NCBI RefSeq assembly: GCF_044901685.1
Contig: NZ_JBJDPS010000016.1
Coordinates: forward strand, 1 to 64,000
DNA length: 64,000 nucleotides
Direction: 5' to 3'
DNA from: Micromonospora_G sp044901685
GTDB lineage: Bacteria; Actinomycetota; Actinomycetes; Mycobacteriales; Micromonosporaceae
Within the stretch, counting starts at the first letter, position 1, and each line of letters opens with the position of its first letter. A program made the position numbers and the translations under genes. The notes beneath the pieces were generated by a model, which was not told the origin of the DNA, did no database searches, and worked only from the letters and a program-made list of their open reading frames with translations. This document shows positions 61,206 to 64,000 of the stretch, piece by piece.

Positions 61206-62579
61206 TCAGTGACCAGGACCTGTGGTCAGGGCCAGTCCTGCGTCGAGGGCGGCGTCGAAGGAGTCGTCGACGGCGACGACGTCACGGCCAGCGGCGTCCA
61301 GCAGGGAAGCGGCGATGGCCGCACGCATCCCGCCGGCGCAGTGCACCCACACGGTCCCGGCCGGAATCTCACCGGCCCGGTCATGAACCTCGTGGACAGG
61401 GATGTGAACGGAATCCCGCACGTATCCGCCGGCGCGCTCGGAGTCGCGGCGCACGTCCAGAACCACCAGGCTCTCGTCGGCTTCACGTGCCTTCTTCAGG
61501 GCGGCGAAATCCGCGCGGGGGAAGGAACGCAGCACCTCTCCCTCGCTCAGCCATCCGGCGGGGTCTCCGGTGGCGGCCGCCGAGGGCCGGTCGATACCGA
61601 CCCGTACCAGATCCCGCTGGGCCTGGGCGAGCTGGGCCGGGCTGTCTGCGAGCAGCGTGACGGGCTTGCCCCACGGGATCAGCCACGCCAGGTAGGTGGC
61701 GAGTTTGCCCTCGGCCTCGAAGTTGACCGTTCCGGCCACGTGTCCCGCGGAGAACGCCGTACGGCTGCGCAGGTCCACCGCCCACTCTCCGGCGGCCAGC
61801 CGCTCGGCGACCTCCTTGCCGCCCGCCGTCCTCGGCGGGGTCAGGTCGACCGGCGCGGGGCCGGCCGCGTTGAGGGGACCCATGTGCGCGTAGTAGGCGG
61901 GCACATCCTCCAGCCCGGAGAGCATGTCCGCGATGAAGGTGTCCACGTCTTTCGTGAGCGCTGCATTGGTCTTGCGTTCCTGGCCGATGCTGCTGGAGTC
62001 GCCCTCCGCCTGCGATGAGGAGCAGAAACTGCCGAACCCGTGCGTGGGCAGGACCTGCACCGCATCGTCGAGTTCCGCGGCCAGGCGGTGTGCGGAGGCG
62101 TACTGCGCGCGGGCCAGCTTCTCCGTCAGCCGGGGCTCGACCAGGTCGGGGCGTCCCACGCTGCCGATCAGCAGAGATCCGCCCGTGAACGCGGCCACCT
62201 CCCGCCCGTCCTCCTGCAGGATGTAGGAGGTGTGATGCGGGGTGTGGCCGGGGGTGGCCAGCGCCCGCAGGGCCAGACCTCCTTCCACAGGCAGCGTGTC
62301 GCCGTCGGCGACCGGGGTGCGGTCGAAGGAGACCCGGGCCGCGGCAGGCACCAGGTACGTAGCCCCGGTCAGCCGGGCCAGTTCCAGGCCGCCGCTCACG
62401 TAGTCGTTGTGCACGTGCGTCTCGGCCACGTACGCGATGCGCACGCCCCGTCCGGCCGCTGCCGCAACCACCCGCTCCACGTCCCGCGGCGGGTCGATCA
62501 CCACGGCCGCCTCCCGACCGCCGGCCAGGTAGCTGCGGTTTCCCAGACCCTCGATCTCCAGGATGTCCACGAAGAACAC
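61206..62579 (-). CDS. Persulfide-dioxygenase-like metallo-beta-lactamase/rhodanese fusion (CstB-like)
   Basis: 457 residues. N-terminal metallo-beta-lactamase domain with His55-x-His57-x-Asp59 and the later GHTPHH and THGFG motifs, as in ETHE1-type persulfide dioxygenases; then two rhodanese-like domains, the first without a catalytic cysteine, the second with Cys414 in VHCAGGMRA. Such CstB proteins oxidise low-molecular-weight persulfides to thiosulfate or sulfite. GTG 62579 follows AGGAGG. It is the first gene of the sulfur operon and has two CsoR/CstR operators just upstream. Confidence 0.9.
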   Translation of the reverse strand: MFFVDILEIEGLGNRSYLAGGREAAVVIDPPRDVERVVAAAAGRGVRIAYVAETHVHNDYVSGGLELARLTGATYLVPAAARVSFDRTPVADGDTLPVEGGLALRALATPGHTPHHTSYILQEDGREVAAFTGGSLLIGSVGRPDLVEPRLTEKLARAQYASAHRLAAELDDAVQVLPTHGFGSFCSSSQAEGDSSSIGQERKTNAALTKDVDTFIADMLSGLEDVPAYYAHMGPLNAAGPAPVDLTPPRTAGGKEVAERLAAGEWAVDLRSRTAFSAGHVAGTVNFEAEGKLATYLAWLIPWGKPVTLLADSPAQLAQAQRDLVRVGIDRPSAAATGDPAGWLSEGEVLRSFPRADFAALKKAREADESLVVLDVRRDSERAGGYVRDSVHIPVHEVHDRAGEIPAGTVWVHCAGGMRAAIAASLLDAAGRDVVAVDDSFDAALDAGLALTTGPGH

Positions 62580-62604
62580 GGAGGCCTCCTTTCTTGCGTC
62601 GCTT

Positions 62605-62618
62605 TACCCCGGGGGGTA
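62605..62618. promoter_or_regulatory. CsoR/CstR-type operator, site nearer the CstB-like gene
   Basis: TACCCCGGGGGGTA, near-palindromic, 26 bp upstream of the CstB-like start. It and the next site lie between the divergent CstB-like and DUF302 genes. Confidence 0.75.
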
Positions 62619-62641
62619 TCTGCGTTCCACTGTAACAGTGA

Positions 62642-62656
62642 TACCCCCCAGGGTAT
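62642..62656. promoter_or_regulatory. CsoR/CstR-type operator, site nearer the DUF302 gene
   Basis: TACCCCCCAGGGTAT, similar to the two other sites in this locus. Spacing of 37 bp from the previous operator. Position suggests that both divergent transcripts are repressed together. Confidence 0.7.
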
Positions 62657-62667
62657 TTTTGTAGGTG

Positions 62668-62735
62668 TGGATACCTCGCCGGGCCCCCGCCGACGGCAGT
62701 GCCTGCACGCCGACGGGGGCCCGGCGAGGTATCCA
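62668..62735. promoter_or_regulatory. Large hairpin in the leader of the DUF302 gene
   Basis: 62668-62689 and 62714-62735 form a 22-bp perfect stem with a 24-nt loop, ending 38 bp before the DUF302 start and beginning 12 bp after the operator. It would fold very stably in mRNA. No U-tract follows; it could be an attenuator, a stabiliser or a relic of an inverted duplication. Confidence 0.8.
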
Positions 62736-62773
62736 GGAACGCAGCAGGTTCACGCACAAATGGAGACGAATCA

Positions 62774-63166
62774 ATGTCCTACGACCGCACCATCCGCCTC
62801 GACAGTGGCTTCGACGACACCGTCACGGCCGTCCGGGCGGCCCTCGCCGATCAAGGCTTCGGCATCCTCACCGAGATCGACGTCACCGCCACCCTCCAGG
62901 CCAAACTCGGCCATGAGATGGAGGACTACCTGATCCTGGGCGCCTGCAACCCGCCCCTTGCCCGCCAGGCACTGGAAGCCGACCGCAGCATCGGCCTCCT
63001 CCTGCCGTGCAACGTCGTCGTGCGCCGCGACGGAGACAACACCCTCGTCCAGGCCCTCGACCCCTCCACCATGGTCACCCTCACCTGCCTCCCCGCTCTC
63101 GAGCCCGTCGCTGCCGAAGCCACTCAGCGTCTGGACGCGGCCCTGGATGCCCTCACACGCCGATAG
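62774..63166 (+). CDS. DUF302-domain protein
   Basis: 130 residues, typical length for a single DUF302 domain (GFGILTEIDVTATLQAK, then LGACNPPLARQALE and LLPCNVVVR). Start ATG 62774 follows GGAGAC. Function of DUF302 is not established; members often sit beside sulfur- and redox-related genes, as here. Two cysteines (in ACNPP and LPCNV) are conserved in the family as far as I recall. It diverges from the CstB-like gene and shares its operator region. Confidence 0.88.
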   Translation: MSYDRTIRLDSGFDDTVTAVRAALADQGFGILTEIDVTATLQAKLGHEMEDYLILGACNPPLARQALEADRSIGLLLPCNVVVRRDGDNTLVQALDPSTMVTLTCLPALEPVAAEATQRLDAALDALTRR

Positions 63167-63172
63167 GAGCTG

Positions 63173-63475
63173 ATGGCTACGCCACTGGAGGGCGGCTCCA
63201 CTCCGACTTCCCAGGCGGGTGCTGTCGAAAGAGAAATTCGCGCACATGCAGGGGAGCCTCCGGAGCCGTCGAGCCCTCACCGCCCTGAGGAGCCGGACAG
63301 GCCTGGCTACACTCCCGAGCAGGCCGAGCGCCTCGCCGGATACCGGGCCCGGATCCTGGAGCTGACCACCTTCGTGATCACACACCCGTACTGGGCCACG
63401 CTGCCCGGACCGGACCGGGTGGAAGACCGCGCTGTCCTCAAGTACATCCACGCCACAGCCGGCCCCGAGGCGTAG
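63173..63475 (+). CDS. Small hypothetical protein
   Basis: 100 residues, starting at ATG 63173, three bases after AGGAG and six bases after the DUF302 stop, so probably co-transcribed. The N-terminal half is proline- and glutamate-rich and likely unstructured; the C-terminal half (EQAERLAGYRARILELTTFV, then HPYWATLPGPDRV) is probably helical. No family recognised. Confidence 0.7.
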   Translation: MATPLEGGSTPTSQAGAVEREIRAHAGEPPEPSSPHRPEEPDRPGYTPEQAERLAGYRARILELTTFVITHPYWATLPGPDRVEDRAVLKYIHATAGPEA

Positions 63476-63597
63476 CTATGCCCGACAGCACGCCACGCCC
63501 TGGCGTCTCCGGGCACCGCGCGGGGTACGGGGAGCGGCGTGGCGGGAGTCGTGACGGAGCACGACGAAGCGGGGATCGGGCACCGCGGCCCCTTCCC

Positions 63598-64000
63598 TCA
63601 ACGTCCCCGGGCTGTCGCTCGCTTCTCGGCGCCCCAGTCCCGAGGACCCGCACCGGTCCAACGGTCGGAACCCCAGCGATCGGTGGAGGCGGGATCGACC
63701 AGTGCACTCGCCGTCCTGAGATTTCCGGCACGGGAGGCGCCGGCCATCAGGCGCGCGGCGTCCTCGGGCTCCGTCTCGGGTGGCACGACGAGCAGCTCCC
63801 AGTGGCCCGGCGGGTAGGAGAAGAGCATCAGCACATGCGGATCCTGCTCAGCGTCGAACCACCCCAGGCGGACCGTATGGGCTCCGGCGCCCACATGGTG
63901 GGGAACACTCGGCCAAAGCCGCCGGTTGACCGTGACGTCGATGATGCGGCCCCACTCCAGGTCCAGACGGGCGATCAACTCCGGTAGCTCGGAATCGAGA
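63598..64000 (-). CDS. DUF5994-family protein, 5' end beyond window
   Basis: Open to the window edge on the minus strand, so the start is missing. The readable part (ELPELIARLDLEWGRIIDVT, then VRLGWFDAEQDPHVLMLFSY and LLVVPPETE) matches what I know of DUF5994, a streptomycete family of unknown function. The C-terminal tail is rich in Trp, Arg and Gly and looks disordered. Confidence 0.75.
   Translation of the reverse strand, partial: LDSELPELIARLDLEWGRIIDVTVNRRLWPSVPHHVGAGAHTVRLGWFDAEQDPHVLMLFSYPPGHWELLVVPPETEPEDAARLMAGASRAGNLRTASALVDPASTDRWGSDRWTGAGPRDWGAEKRATARGR

Noticed and set aside
1..64000. CRISPR arrays, tRNA, rRNA or replication origin
   Set aside because: No regularly spaced repeats, cloverleaf-like or rRNA-like stretches, and no origin features were seen.

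Overview
The window is very GC-rich actinomycete DNA, almost certainly Streptomyces or a close relative: nearly every codon ends in G or C, GTG starts and ATGA/GTGA stop-start overlaps are frequent, and the regulators are LuxR-type ATPases typical of streptomycete secondary metabolism. About 57 kb is a polyketide-peptide (PKS-NRPS) biosynthetic cluster that begins before the window. The last 7 kb is insertion-sequence debris and then an unrelated sulfur-handling locus.

Layout. 1-5253: end of a modular type I PKS (ACP, then KS-AT-dead KR-ACP). 5343-6392: opposite-strand methyltransferase, with a 19-bp hairpin terminator between the two converging genes. 6842-25642: a six-module NRPS ending in a thioesterase; module 3 has lost its adenylation domain. 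25681-42035: a run of co-directional, often overlapping genes: P450, sulfotransferase, Fe/2-oxoglutarate oxygenase, the 3,5-dihydroxyphenylglycine (Dpg) genes dpgA-dpgB-dpgC plus a phenylglycine aminotransferase, an amidinotransferase, a free-standing A-T-oxygenase protein, a C-T protein, an argininosuccinate-lyase-like enzyme and a threonine-kinase-like GHMP enzyme. 42060-50762 (minus strand): flavin halogenase, SnoaL-like protein, two large LuxR-family ATPase regulators and a TetR regulator. 51123-53589: MbtH-like protein and a cysteine-synthase/ATP-grasp fusion. 53680-56181: a third LuxR-family ATPase regulator. 57185-58905: fragments of IS630, IS3 and IS110 transposases and broken genes, probably the right edge of the cluster. 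59036-62579: CstR-like repressor, two rhodaneses, TauE/SafE transporter and a persulfide-dioxygenase-like protein with CsoR-type operators; 62774-64000: DUF302 protein, a small unknown and the end of a DUF5994 gene.

How the genes work together (inference). The PKS makes an acyl chain that the first NRPS condensation domain accepts. Module 1 has a clear threonine code and is followed by an unusual condensation domain of the kind associated with dehydrobutyrine. Dpg made by DpgABC and the aminotransferase, then methylated and chlorinated, is a good candidate for the arylglycine-like module 4. The kinase, lyase-like and cysteine-synthase-like enzymes match the DabC/DabB/DabA route from threonine to 2,3-diaminobutyrate. 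The A-T-oxygenase protein has a two-aspartate binding code suited to a diamino acid and, with the C-T protein, could load the A-less module 3 in trans. Sulfation, P450 oxidation, hydroxylation and possibly amidination would finish the product. The ensemble (hexamodular NRPS, chlorinated/methylated Dpg, diaminobutyrate, sulfation) resembles what I recall of totopotensamide biosynthesis; I could not check this by comparison.

The most notable non-coding signal is a 26-nt element (25/26 identical) placed 19-20 nt upstream of TTGACC-N18-TANNNT promoters for two of the LuxR-type regulators, 9.5 kb apart.
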